64,000 nt of DNA from Chlorops oryzae. Taxonomy: Eukaryota > Arthropoda > Insecta > Diptera > Chloropidae. The notes beneath the pieces were generated by a model. The model was given only the letters and a program-made list of their open reading frames with translations, had not been told where the DNA came from and searched no databases. Location: assembly GCA_020466095.1 (NCBI GenBank), contig CM035809.1:27541063-27605062 (forward strand), read 5' to 3'. The position numbers were made by a program, and so were the translations under genes. How positions within the stretch are numbered: position 1 is the first letter of the stretch; each line of letters starts with the position of its first letter. This document shows positions 1 to 11,215 of the stretch, piece by piece.

Positions 1-742
1 AAAAAAATAAAAATTTTTTAAGACAATAAAAAAATTTAAATATATCAAAAATTAAGAATTCAAAAAATAAAAAAAATCAATAAAATAAAAAAATTTAAAT
101 TAAAAATATTTTTTTTAAGTACTATGTAAGTACTTATAAAAAAAATAAATTATAACTAACGCAATAAAAAAACTTTACAGATGAAAAAAATTAATAAATA
201 AAAAATACTTAAAGCATTAAAAATTTTAAAAATTAAAAAAAATATTTAAACAATAAAAAACTTTTTTAATCAAAATTAGAATTATTTAAAAAAAATAATT
301 ATGAAATCTCTTAATAAGATGACTAAATAATTAAATAAAAAATATTTAGGTAATAAAAAAAAATATTTTTAAGACAATAAAAAAAAAATTTAATTGTATC
401 AAAAATTAAAGATAAAAATATTAAAAAATAGAAAAAATCAATAAAATAAAAAAATTAAAATTATGTATTTTTTTTAAACTACAATGTTAGTATAAAAAAA
501 AAATTATAACTAAAACAATAAAAAAATCTTTAAAACTGAAAAAAATAAATAAATAAAAAATATTTAAAACAATACAAAAATTAAATTGCATAAAAATTCA
601 AAATTAAGAATATTTAAAAAATAAAGAGTTAAAAAATCAATAAAATAAAAATACTAAAATGAAAAATATTTAAAAGAATTAAAACTATTTTTTAAAATAC
701 CTATATTAAAAAAAATATATATAAAAACACCTTTAAAAACAT
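1..742. repeat. Degenerate AT-rich tandem repeat
   Basis: Almost pure A/T sequence. A block starting AAGACAATAAAAAAA at about 21 recurs at about 372 in the same order of sub-motifs (poly-A, ATCAATAAAATAAA, ATTATAACTAA), giving a period near 350 bp. A third partial unit starts near 568. It runs off the left edge of the window. It may be satellite-like or an old AT-rich element, and no coding is visible. Confidence 0.6.
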
Positions 743-2423
743 TGCCTAAAAAAATGGCGGTTAGATACAAATTTGAGCCATTGAACGTGGGCTCTGCAGC
801 TGCGCGGTGTTGGTGTGCTTATCAATGCGTATCATAAATTTAACTAAGACTCGTGAATGTCATCACTCATGACAGAAACATAGAAATAGAAAGTCAAATT
901 CGAAACGATTCAGAATCGCAGTAATCCATTTTTGGATGAAGAGATTGATATTCGGTGTTCGCGAACCCTCTATAAAAACTGCTTCGAGGATGCAACAATT
1001 TTTTTTTTCTGTCATAAATCTCTCGAAGAAAACTTTTTTTTAAACGTTACATTATTTATTGGATCACTCCTTAAGATAGGAGTCTAGCAATAAGTCTTTA
1101 GATCTTACACCCAATTTGACAAAATTACAAATCACAAAGCATTTTCTTAATTGAAAAGTTTATGACTTAGTTCATTGCGGGCCTCGGAAAAAAACTTGAT
1201 TTGAACTCTTTTCCCAAAAGGCGTACGCAGGTGGTGGTTTTTAAGGTTCAAACAACGTCCAAATTCTCCCTTAATATGAAGTCTTGTATTTCCAAAAACC
1301 TCTTCCGAAATAACTGCCTACCTGAGTCCATTGAAGTTATGATTTTTCCCTCTCAATGAACATACAAACTGAAGTTAATTTCGACTTATTTTTTTATACA
1401 GCCGGTTATCAGCATTTCTTTCAATTATGCTGGGCTTCACCGAACATTATTGCCGAGTTAGTCTAACCGTCATACATACATATATGATTTTCATTATCTT
1501 TCACCACCGCCGACTGCATTCGAACATTAAAACGCAGATAGCTGGCTTTTATAATCATTTAAAAAATAAAATCAAAAAGTTATCACTCAAAGGTCATTAC
1601 GCTGAAAAATAAAAGCACACCAAGCAACAAAGAAACTTTTAATGATTTCATCGAGCATTGTGATGATGACACAGTAAAAGGGAATGCTTCAAAGTGAACA
1701 CGATAATTTTTTCTCGTTTTAAATTTAATCCCTTACTGTGTATCTATACTCCCAGTCGCAGCTTAAAATATCACAATCACACTTTCAGTTCGCACCCAAT
1801 TCCTCTAATTCCGAATGGCTATATCATCGCACATGCGAATATCTAATAAAACTGATGAAATCGATTGGAAAGGAAAAAATTCAAAATCGAAACGAAGTAT
1901 CTCGGCCATAAATCTATATGAAATTTTATTATTCTATGAGAACGTAAATCCAACAATCAATCTTTAATCCAGATAAGATTTATGCGTTGTTTTTTTTTTT
2001 TAATATTTTACAACTCACATCGAATGTGAGCTCAAAGTTCACCAAAGAATAAAAAAAAAAGGTGTATTAAAATTTTTTTTTACAAAATTTTTACTTTCAT
2101 TTTTTTTATATTTTTCACTTACACTTACTGCGTGAAAATAATTTCAGAATAAAATGAAACTGTGAGATTTGTACGCGACAGCAAATTGCTTCAACAATAT
2201 CGACAGATTAGCTGGCCGTTGAAGTGGCCATCGAGTTAAGACTACTGGTTGTTTGACTCTTATGTTTAGCATGAAAATATAATTTTGTTTATGAATTTAT
2301 TATACAAACAAACATATGTATGTATGTACATGACAACACACAGTACGAAGAGCGATGGTTCAATGTTCGAACTGATAAAGAAGCAATTATAAGCGCTTTT
2401 AGAGCGGAAAAGCAATCTTTTTA
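743..2423. other. Intergenic, no gene recognised
   Basis: The AT repeat ends abruptly at a more balanced sequence. There are poly-T runs near 1000, 1985 and 2080. No ORF resembles a known protein and no repeat family used elsewhere in the window is present. Confidence 0.5.
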
Positions 2424-2593
2424 TTAACCCTCTAATTCCTGGCTCCGTCTCAAGTTTCGAACAAATTACCAAAAAAAATTATACCTAATAATTTCAGATT
2501 CATGTTTCTCTACCCTTAATTAGTGCTCGGACTTCTACCACTATTTTCATTGTCTACTACTTCTACCACGCTAGGTCCAAATCTACCACTTTT

Positions 2594-4542
2594 TATACCC
2601 GACACACTCTGTGTCGAGGGTATATTGCGTTTGTGTGGTTGTGTGTAACACCCAGAACCAGTCGAGATAGACCATACAAAATATATATAGAAATGATCAG
2701 CGTCGCCAGGAGATTCGATTTAGCCATGCCCGTCTGTCTGTCTGTCTGTCTGCCTGTTTGTATACAGTTTTCTTATCGAAGGAGTTGAGCTATCTTGACA
2801 AAATTTGGTATGCGTGCTCACGGGGACATGAGTAAGAACAAGTTCGAAAATGGACCCAATCGGACCATTTTTAGGGGTACCTCCAGTACTAGGGTCTGTT
2901 ATGAAAATCACAAAAACTGCGCTAAAATCGAAGTTTTTCAAGATATTTTGATGAAATTTGATATATAAACATGTTTAATACAAGTTATATGATTTCCCAA
3001 AATTGTAAAAGTGGGCGTGGCACAAGGTAGCTTTTCGAAAATTGCCTGCCACACCCGAAATTCAAATGGGACTTGAACGAAATTTGGCACTTATGCTTCC
3101 TTTGTAGCCTTAAACATCCTTCCAAAAAATTTTCTTTATCGGTCCATTATTAAGGCTACCTCCAGTACTAGGGTGCGTCACAAAAATCCCAAAACTGCCT
3201 TAAAATCGGACTTTTTCGAAATATTTTAATGAAACTTAAAATTTGAGCGTATATTTAAGCCTCCGTTATATTTCAACAAAAATTGGAAAAGTGGGCGTGG
3301 CAAAGGGGCGGTTTTATAAAGAAATTTTACAAACGTCGGTATATGGGGTCCCTTATGGCCTTAAATACTTCTTGATATTAAAAATTCTTTGAACATATGG
3401 GGCATTCCACGCGAAGCGGGCAACGAAAAAAAGGTGATGTTCTGAAAATCGTTCATATTCGGCTCAATTGTACCTCTATGGGATATGAATTAGGGGGAAA
3501 AAAATTTTGGCTGAAAATCCGTTAGTTTTGAAAATATAGGCCTCTAAACATTGCCGCACATGAAAATAAGGTTTTGTTTGAATGCAAATATTCTAACTAA
3601 ATTTTTTTTTCTCAAAAATAAATAGTAGTGATTTGTATAGAAAATTTAACAAATTTTTTAATAATAAGAACAAAATCACAAATATAATTTTTTTTTTTAG
3701 TGTAAAATCAGAGATAAAATTTTCAAAGCAAAATCTAAACAACTTAGCCTTTTTTAATTTTTTTTAAAATTTTTTGTATTAAAGCCCAAAATGTTAAGAA
3801 CATACTGTATAAGTTTAATAATGGGCCCAAAAGTGGTTTGGGAGCTAGAGCACTTAAAGCACACACGCATCGCTTATTATGAATGAACAATATATTTGCC
3901 ATTGTTTTTCAGTATAAAAGTAATTACTTTCGATTCCTAGAGATGGCGCTTATGATTGTTTATTGCTGTAAACATCGCAAAGCATAAGCGCAACGTACCA
4001 TTTTAGGGCGATGCGTGTGTGCTTTAAGTGCTCTAGCTCCCAAACCACTTTCGGGCCCATTATTAAACTTATACAGTATGTTCTTAACATTTTGGGCTTT
4101 AATACAAAAAATTTAAAAAAAAAATTAAAAAAGGCTAAGTTGTTTAGATTTTGCTTTGAAATTTTTATCTCTGATTTTACACTGAAAAAAAAATTATATT
4201 TGTGATTTTGTTCTTATTATTAAAAAAATTTTTAAATTTTCTATACAAATCACTACTATTTATTTTTGAGAAAAAAAAATTTTGTTAGAATATTTGCATT
4301 CAAACAAAACCTTATTTTCATGTGCGGCAATGCTTAGAAGCCTATATTTTCAAAACTAACGGATTTTCAGTCAAAATTTTTTGCCCCCCAATTCATATCC
4401 CATAGAGGTACAATTGAGCCGAATATGAACGATTTTCAGAACATCACCTTTTTTTCGTTGCCCGCTTCGCGTGGAATGCCCCATATGTGTCTGTGTCGGG
4501 TATTCTATTGTCAGGCTCGCCTGACTATAACACCCTTACTTG
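2594..4542 (+). mobile_element. DINE-1/mini-me-like repeat, copy 1 (interrupted)
   Basis: It starts with a TATACCC...GGGTATA hairpin containing GACACACTCTGTGTC. A short TA run, the core GATCAGCGTCGCCAGGAG and a GTCTGTCTGTC run follow, the layout known from the dipteran mini-me/DINE-1 repeats (Helentron-related). The body carries two homologous half-units with the words GGTACCTCCAGTACTAGGG and AAAGTGGGCGTGGCA. It ends CTGTGTCGGGTATTCTATTGTCAGG...CTTACTTG. A foldback element (3400-4481) is inserted near its end. Other copies: 7935-8540, 36281-37119 and 38422-38873. Confidence 0.6.
3400..4481. mobile_element. Foldback element, about 475-bp inverted arms
   Basis: The arm at 3400-3873 is repeated in inverted orientation at 4008-4481, with about 134 bp of spacer. 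It starts GGGCATTCCACGCGAAGCGG and ends with the complement. The flanks are CATATG on both sides (394-399 and 482-487 of their kilobases), a likely 6-bp target duplication, although the sequence is itself palindromic. It is nested in the DINE-like repeat. No coding capacity. The arms look highly similar by eye, so the insertion is young or kept uniform by gene conversion. Confidence 0.75.
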
Positions 4543-5221
4543 TTTATTTTATGATCATTTAGAAGAATTGAGAGCATAAAAAATGTGCTTCAATGTTATG
4601 TGTTATTGAAAAATATATTTTCAGCTTCTTTTTGTCAAGAATATTGTCAAGAATGGCAATATTGGCGCTTGACGACATCCAATAAATCGCACACTAATCA
4701 CTAAACCGGCACAATTCAAAAATTTTTCAATCAATTTTTTCATGTTCGCCAACATTTTTACTGCAGGAAAATGGAAACTTGGAAAATTAACATTGATATT
4801 TATTGATTCTGCAGTTAATTAAGAATAATATAAGCTTAGAAAAGAAATTGATTTTACAGGCGTCGAAAATTTTAGGCTGTTTGCCCTATAAATGCAAAAT
4901 TTTGAGTTGTGCCGATTTAGTGTTTAGTGTGCGAAATATTGACACATTTTTTAATAAGATAAAATACCTAAAAACATGTAAGTTTCCCAATTTTCTACAT
5001 GATCAGATGTGATATATTGTATTACTAATTTAAATCTACCACTTTTTTATATAAATCTACCACTTTTATATATAAATCTACCACTTCATCTTTAAAAATC
5101 TACCACCTTTAAAATTTTTAAAGTCGAGCACTGCCCTTAATTAGTCTTATCTGAACTTTTCAGTGTAAACAAAAAAAAAAAAAAAAAAATTAAAAAAAAA
5201 AATTTGGCATTAAAGGGTTAA

Positions 5222-6531
5222 ATTCGAAAAATGAGTGTGCAGCGAATGGCTTTTCCGCGAATGGCTTATTGATGGAAATGTGTTTTAAACTTTTTGACCG
5301 ACTGCTTTTCATACTTAATTACCCTACGACGACTCTCTATAAGCCAAAAACAACTAGAAAAACTAGAAATCATTCGATTTTCTTTCTGGTACAAAATCGT
5401 AAAAGTGATGCCATGACAACGAGATGCAATATGGGAAGTCAATTAGGAATGCAGACTGGCCTGCACGTCTTGAAATTCGATATGATAAATGATTTAATTG
5501 TAACTGCAATTTTCGGTCTTTTTAAATTGCTTGACAGAATTTTTCCCCATCAGATGGTTGCATGTCTCTGGCGCTTTCGAGTATTATCAAAAGAATGATT
5601 TCTTCTTCTCTTAACCAGGTCTTGTATGTTCCACGGGCACAGGCAAACAATTATATGCCCTTGAATCCAAAAAATAATTACATAACTAAACCAATAAATA
5701 ATAAAATACTCGTACGTTTTAATCATTAGGACATTGTGTTTCCATGCAAACTTTAAATCGCGCTATTTCCTAAACTAGAGGCGATCGCCGATTTCGAATC
5801 GAGAGCCCGTTTTACCGTATATGTACATACCAGATTGCAAAATTGCAGAAACGGCCATAAACTCTCCATATAAATTGTGCAGATTAATTTTTCCAAAGAA
5901 GAATAATTCAATAACAAAAAATCAATGTTTTATAACAACCGACCGATGCGAGCCCACGTGTGCGCAAAACAAAATGCCAAAGCATACTGTCCTACAATTG
6001 ACACTTGGCTATGGCGGGAAAAAATCAGCGAGACGGTTGAGGGGAGGTGGAAAAATTGTATGGAACATGTACTTTCACCACACAGTTTCAACATTCAACA
6101 CAAGCAATACAGCCGCAATAAAGTTAAGACTTTCACCAAAATGCGTGTACATACAATGCCAGTGTCACTAACACAGAGTCAAGAACAACTTTCAATTCCC
6201 CATAGGTATGAGTCGTTTTCAGTCGCACTCATATCGACAATTCTCTCTGTCGTATTCGCTCTTATGTATTCTTATCAAACCTACAAGCGAATTTTAATAA
6301 AAAGAGAGTGTCACATTGTAGTATTATTGTATGTGCCAGCGATGTCAGATGGTTGGATTTTCCCCGTTTTGCGGGATTTTTCGACCTGAAACGGACGCGA
6401 CGGGGAAAAATTGACTTGAAAACAGGAATAGATTTTTGATTTTGTTGCTTATGCGATATTAATAGAGCAAGTAAATGCATGTATCTGCTTTATTAGGATG
6501 TTTCAACCAAATATGCTTATATCATAGCTGT
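5222..6531. other. Intergenic, only short unrecognised ORFs
   Basis: Open frames of 109-154 codons at 5269-5598, 5821-6171 and 5925-6389 (plus strand) overlap in different frames and match no family I know. There is no clear promoter, splice structure or polyA context. Confidence 0.4.
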
Positions 6532-6732
6532 GAAGTAATGATTACTAATCGTAGTCATTAGTAATTTGATTACATTTATCCAAAAGTTGAAGTAATTGAT
6601 TAAGTACGATTCTTTTCTGTTTGGCCCAATAATCCAAGAATTACGAATACAAATAATCAAATTGGAATCAAGATTACTTGCGATTACGAAAAATAATCAA
6701 AAATAATCAAAAGTAATCCGACTACTTTTTTC
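6532..6732. repeat. Cluster of TAATC/GATTA words, probable MITE relic
   Basis: Dense alternating GTAAT, TAATC and GATTAC words on both strands, ending in AATAATCAAAAATAATC followed by AAAGTAATCCG. Sequence of this kind is common at ends of fly hAT-type MITEs, but I cannot define both termini. As an alternative it would bind paired/Bicoid-type homeodomains by composition. Confidence 0.35.
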
Positions 6733-6807
6733 AATGAAACAAAGCGAATGTACCTACTACAAAATATTTCTTTAGATTTTCAATGCAAAGCAAATTAAAA
6801 TAAATGT

Positions 6808-6900
6808 GGTATACTTTCGGGGGAAATAAGTCAATTTTATAAATGATATACTTTCGGGATAAATATAATTTTCAATTTATATGCGGTATACTTTCGGGGG
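6808..6900 (+). repeat. Three spaced copies of GGTATACTTTCGGGG
   Basis: GGTATACTTTCGGGGG occurs at 6808 and 6885, with a variant GATATACTTTCGGGA at 6845, spaced 37-40 bp apart in AT-rich DNA. The spacing is regular and the purpose unknown. Confidence 0.6.
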
Positions 6901-6968
6901 ATATGCTTTAATAAAGCGTGGAGTATTGGGAAAACTAAATATAAGACGGCAACGGTAAAGTAGATTGC

Positions 6969-7046
6969 TTGGTTGTGTGGTTCAGCCTGTCGCCTTGCGA
7001 TCCTAACGTTTTGCTATCGCTGGGTTCGAATCCCGCGGCCGGCATA
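6969..7046 (+). repeat. tRNA-like head (SINE or tRNA relic), plus strand
   Basis: A perfect Pol III B-box GGTTCGAATCC at 7023-7033 sits in a tRNA-like arm (GCTGGGTTCGAATCCCGCGGC). An A-box-like TGGTTGTGTGG lies about 50 bp upstream. The acceptor stem does not close cleanly, so I call it a tRNA-derived SINE head rather than a tRNA gene. An AT-rich tail follows. Confidence 0.45.
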
Positions 7047-7145
7047 ATTTTTTCAATTGTTATAAATAATTATAATAACAATTGAAATAAAATAAATAAT
7101 TTTTATTATTTTTAAAAAAATTCTGATTTAAAAAAAAAATTGTTC

Positions 7146-7290
7146 GGAGGTGGGTGGGATTTGAACCCACCCACTCTCGAACGACCTTCACTTTTTCTGA
7201 AACACAGTCACAACGTGACGAAACCCAAAAGTGCGTGACGAACGCGTAAGACAATAGCACAGGGCCGTTAAATGTTTTCATAAAGCAACG
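7146..7290 (-). repeat. tRNA-like head, minus strand, facing the previous one
   Basis: Read on the minus strand, GTGGGTGGGTTCAAATCCCA contains a perfect B-box GGTTCAAATCC (7157-7167). It is followed by an A/T tail running toward the plus-strand unit, so the two Pol III heads converge on one shared 100-bp AT-rich tail. A tRNA gene is not supported because the 5' half does not fold as one. Confidence 0.4.
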
Positions 7291-7350
7291 CAACGCAGGC
7301 AACGCGCAACGCGTTACGTCACAACTTCTTTTGTTTCGAAAAGTTATTAA

Positions 7351-7852
7351 CCCTGCTACTACGTTAGGGTCTTTTGATGACCCAAATCGTATTTAACATT
7401 ACCGGATTTCTAACTGGTGGAATATAATTGAAAGTTCTTACTACTCAGTGCATCAATTGTTGAAATATATTGAATTCAATTAGTTTTATCACCATCTTAG
7501 GCTTAGAAATTTTTTTATTGCAAGTGTTTACGCATATCATGTTCGGGTCATTTTATGACCCTCTATCATTTTTAGCTGGAATTCGTTTACAGCAGTGACT
7601 AAACGAAGAGCGTAAGCATATGCCCGTCTAAAAAGGAAAAAAATACCTTTACTGAGTGCATATCTTGCAAAAAACCTGTTTGTCCGTCACACCGACACAC
7701 AATCACTCAAACGACGATATATTGCATTGATCACAAGCCTTAAAAATATTTTTTAAATGTACAAATTTGAATTTTCTCAAGAGAAAAATGTGGGGGGTCA
7801 AAATATGACCCGAACATAACATGTGTATTTTTTTTCTAACGTAGTAGCAGGG
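7351..7852. mobile_element. Family G: piggyBac-like MITE
   Basis: It is flanked by TTAA at 7347-7350 and 7853-7856, with perfect 17-bp terminal inverted repeats CCCTGCTACTACGTTAG. Three internal palindromes of the type GGGTC-N-GACCC occur near 7368, 7553 and 7797, possibly protein-binding sites of the parent transposase. No ORF of note. The CCC start and TTAA duplication fit piggyBac. Confidence 0.85.
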
Positions 7853-7934
7853 TTAAAAATTTAGGGCAGGGCAATGAAATATTCTGCCCTAAAATAGGTA
7901 AGAAAATATCAACTTTGGAACTATTTTGCTAGTT

Positions 7935-8540
7935 GGGTTACAGGTTTTCTTATCGAAGGAGTTGAGTTATTTTGACAAAATTCGGTATGCGTGCTCACGG
8001 GGACATGAGTAAGAACAAGTTCGAGAATAAACCCGATCGGACGATTTTTAGGGGTACCTCCAGTACTAGGGTCTGTTACGAAAATCACAAAAACTGCTCT
8101 AAAATCGAAGTTTTTCAAGATATTTTGATGAAATTTGTTTTTGAATATGCTTAAAGGCAAGTTATATGATTTCCCAAAATTGTAAAAGTGGGCGTGGCAG
8201 AAGGGCAGTTTTCGAAAATTGTCTCCTACACCCGAAATTCAAATGGGACTTGAACGAAATTTGGCACTTATGCTTCCTTTGTAGCCATAAACATCCTCCC
8301 AAAAAATTTCCTTGATCGGTCCATTTTGAAGGGTACCTCCAGTACTAGGGTCTGTCACAAAAATCCCAAAACTGCCTTAAAATCGGACTTTTTCGAAATA
8401 TTTTAATGAAACTTAGAATTTGAACGTATATTTAAGCCTCCACTTATAGTTCAACAAAAATTGGAAAAGTGGGCGTGGCAAAGGGGCGGTTTTCATAAAG
8501 AAATTTAACAAAAGTCGGTATATGGGGCCCCTAATATCGA
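7935..8540 (+). mobile_element. DINE-1/mini-me-like repeat, copy 2 (both ends missing)
   Basis: It is collinear with 2763-3350 of copy 1: TTTTCTTATCGAAGGAGTTG at the start, both CTCCAGTACTAGGGTCTGT modules and both GTGGGCGTGGCA words, ending at TATGGGGCCCCTAAT. It lacks the TATACCC hairpin, the GTCTGTCT run and the 3' end. Confidence 0.65.
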
Positions 8541-9793
8541 AAGTTAAAAAAATAAAAAATAGAAAACACTGAAGAAATACAATTTTTTTTTTCTTTTATA
8601 ACGGCCAACTCCTATAAATTCCTTAATATCTAAATTACAAATTTCATAGATATTTCTTAATTTCGCTCATAGAATTGAATACTTTCCAATATCAAAGCCA
8701 ATATGAATACCATTTATTCCATCATAAAAATGCATTCATTCATTTTTATCTCAAACGAGATCAGTTTTTTTTCTTCTCTTGCCTTGCAAAATTTTAGGTC
8801 AGCCACAAAATTCCATTATTACGCTCTAATTGCCAAACAATTCCATTAAATGTCATCGTACATACGTATACATATACATATACATACATACATTCGTGTA
8901 TGGAGACTTAATTTCTTAATATTTTCAAATGAAGACCATTTTTAATTAGTTTACTTCAGGGGCTTTGTCCACTTGACGCGTTCAATTATAGACTACACCT
9001 TTACAGCTTAAAAGTATCCATAAGACAATTTTGTTGGTAAGAGCCAGTGTAGGTCTTCTTGGTACATTCGTTACTGTATTTCTGTTTAATAAAATAATAA
9101 TTGAGAAATTGTGCTTGGAACCGTAAAGTGTATAGTTCAATGAGGTCAAAACAGGAGAGAGAAAATGCCGTCATACAAACGCATGACAATGATGATGACT
9201 ATGACCACGAGGATGAAGATGAAGGAAAGGACTGCAACGACGAGAATGAGAGCGAGCTCGAATGCAGTCTTGAGGTCAACGTGGTTGCCGACAAATTGCA
9301 GTCAAAAACAGTATCAAGAACTCATTCACACACATGCACACACGCACACCGTCCGGCCGGTCTATACGCTGTGTCCAAGCAGCTTCAAAAGATTGTGTCC
9401 TTCTGTTTGTAAGAATGCCAGTTTAACAACACAAATTGGTTGTCATTGTCCTCCATTTCCAGAGATCATAATGTTAATTTAAGTGTTCAAAGGATGTCGT
9501 ACAATATACTTACTTATATGCGTCTGTGCACACGAGGAGCTGATCTATAAATTGCTTTTCTATTTAAAAAAAATTCAACTTTTGTTGGCTTGACTTGTAC
9601 ACGTGTGCATACATGCACGGTAAGTCACTTGGCTGCGAATTCTGTAGTCCAAGGACAAATAATATTACGTAGAGATGAAATACTGAAAGTTATTGAAGGA
9701 TGAAAAATTGATTCTTGTGAGGAATCGAAGCAAAGTCAAATATTCTTTTGAGGACTTTTCAGTTTATGAGAAATGCGAAATGTTTGTTGATTA
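8541..9793. other. Intergenic with CATA microsatellite
   Basis: Contains a CATACATA/TATACA run near 8865-8895. An acidic open frame at 9101-9412 (plus) is rich in D/E because of a GATGA simple repeat. I do not recognise a protein there. Confidence 0.4.
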
Positions 9794-11215
9794 AAAGAGT
9801 CTGGCGGGTTAAGCAAAGGCATGCGGCATCATGAAAGGAATTTTTAAATTTTGTTGATTTTTCGATAGGTGCCATCTAAAACTGTGAAGACTAGTTTTTA
9901 GATTTTTATTTTGAACGGTCCTTGAAATATCCTTGAAAATCCTTTTTTAATAGGCCTTTTTTCAAAATTTTATATCTCAAAAACTAATTAAGATAGGAAG
10001 ATGAAAGAAACGTTGGCCGATTGCTAATATAACAGGAAATCCAAAATTTTTTTTTTAATTTTTACACTGAGAAATTTTTTTTCCACAAAACTAAAAACAC
10101 AATTTTAACAATTTTTTTCAGTGTATTCCCAGTTTGACGTAATAAAACAAGGAATACAGAAAATTTATTTTTAAATTTTTCACTGAGAAAAGTTTTTCCA
10201 CAAAACTAAAAAGACAATTTTAACATTTTTTTCAGTGTATTCCTAGTTTGACGTAATAAAACAAGGAATATAGAAAATGTATTTTTAATTTTTACACTGA
10301 GAAAATTTTCCCCACAAAACTAAAAAGACAATTTGAACAATTTTTTTCAGTGTATTCCGAGTTTGACGCCCCTCTACAAATTTTTTAAAAAATATTTCTA
10401 AGTATTTGCTTTCATTTAAAAAAAAATTGCATTCAAAATAAATGGCGCTACAGTGAGATATTCAAAAAATTACAATTGCACATAGATGCTCCAGTACTAA
10501 TATCCAGTACAAATGTGCGAAAATGATACAAAACACATTACTCATACGGCATGTTTTCAAAAATTTAATATCTCCAGAAATAATTAAGATAAAAAGATGA
10601 AACAAACGGTGACTCATTGTTAATAAAATAAGGTATTCTTTTAAAACAAACAAAAGGTTTAACAAAAACTGAAATACACTGAAAAAAATAGTTAAACTTT
10701 TGTTTTCATTTTTGTGCAAAAATTTTTCTAAGTGTAAAATTTAAAATTACATTTTCTATATTCTATTTTCTATATTGTATTCAAACTGGGAGTGCACTGA
10801 AAAAAATTGTTAAAATTGTCTTTTTAGTTTTGTAGAAAATTTTTTCTCAGTGTAAAATTAAAAAAAACATTTTCTATATTCCTTGTTTTATTACGTCAAA
10901 CTGGGAATTCACTGAAAAAAATTGTTAAATTTTTTTAGTTTTCTGGGAAAATTTTTCTCAGTGTAAAAATTAAAAAATTTGTTTTTTGATTTCCTGTTAT
11001 ATTAACAATCGACCAACGATTGTTTCATCTTCTTATCTTAATTAGTTTTTGAGACATAAAATTTTGAAAAAAGCCTTAACAAAAAAGGATTTTCAAGGAC
11101 CGTTCAAAATAAAAACCTAAAAAGTAGTCTTCACAGTATTTTTAGATGGCACCTATCGAAAAACCAACAAAATTTAAAAATTCCTTTCATGATGCCGCAA
11201 CCCGACAGACCCTTT
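9794..11215. mobile_element. Family E: foldback element, copy 1
   Basis: The left half (9794 to about 10480) is repeated inverted at about 10490-11215. Its ends are AAAGAGTCTGGCGGG and the complement of AAAGGGTCTGTCGGGTTGCG. Shared words in both arms include GCATCATGAAAGGAATTTTT and GAACGGTCCTTGAAA. Each arm contains three tandem units of about 115 bp. No protein is encoded. A second, truncated copy lies at 63031-63728. The left end carries about 12 extra bases compared with the other ends. Confidence 0.7.
10065..10368 (+). repeat. Tandem units with CACTGAG...CAGTG mini-palindromes
   Basis: Units start at 10065, 10181 and 10295 (period 114-116 bp). Each carries a 55-60 bp core beginning CACTGAGAAA and ending TTTTTTCAGTG, flanked by TA in most units, followed by ATTCCCAGTTTGACG. 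Three inverted counterparts lie near 10675, 10794 and 10909. Two units are present in the second E copy (63297 and 63413). Confidence 0.65.

Larger units (their letters stand above)
2521..5133. mobile_element. Family I: hAT-like element with 8-bp target duplication
   Basis: Perfect 8-bp direct repeats CCCTTAAT flank it (2513-2520 and 5134-5141). The termini are TAGTGCTCGGACTT and AAAGTCGAGCACTG, that is the hAT-type CAGTG start with one changed base on the left. Repeats of TCTACCACTT lie near both ends (three at 2534-2590, four at 5034-5107), like hAT subterminal transposase-binding repeats. The interior is mostly a nested DINE-like repeat plus about 490 bp of unassigned sequence. No transposase is seen. 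Confidence 0.75.
2428..5217. mobile_element. Family H: piggyBac-like TTAA MITE, split by a later hAT insertion
   Basis: The ends are TTAA|CCCTCTAAT (2424 onward) and ATTAAAGGG|TTAA (to 5221), matching the intact 168-bp relative at 51817-51984, which has the same GGCTCCGTCTC and ATTTCAGATTCATG internal words. The left 93 bp (2428-2520) and right 84 bp (5134-5217) are separated by the 2.6 kb element at 2521-5133. The TTAA target duplication is the piggyBac hallmark. No transposase is encoded. Confidence 0.7.

Noticed and set aside
5821..6389. Overlapping plus-strand ORFs of 116 and 154 codons
   Set aside because: Two overlapping frames, neither recognised, with no promoter or splice context; likely chance.
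9101..9482. Acidic ORF and its overlapping Met/Thr-rich frame
   Set aside because: Composition is explained by a GATGA-type repeat.
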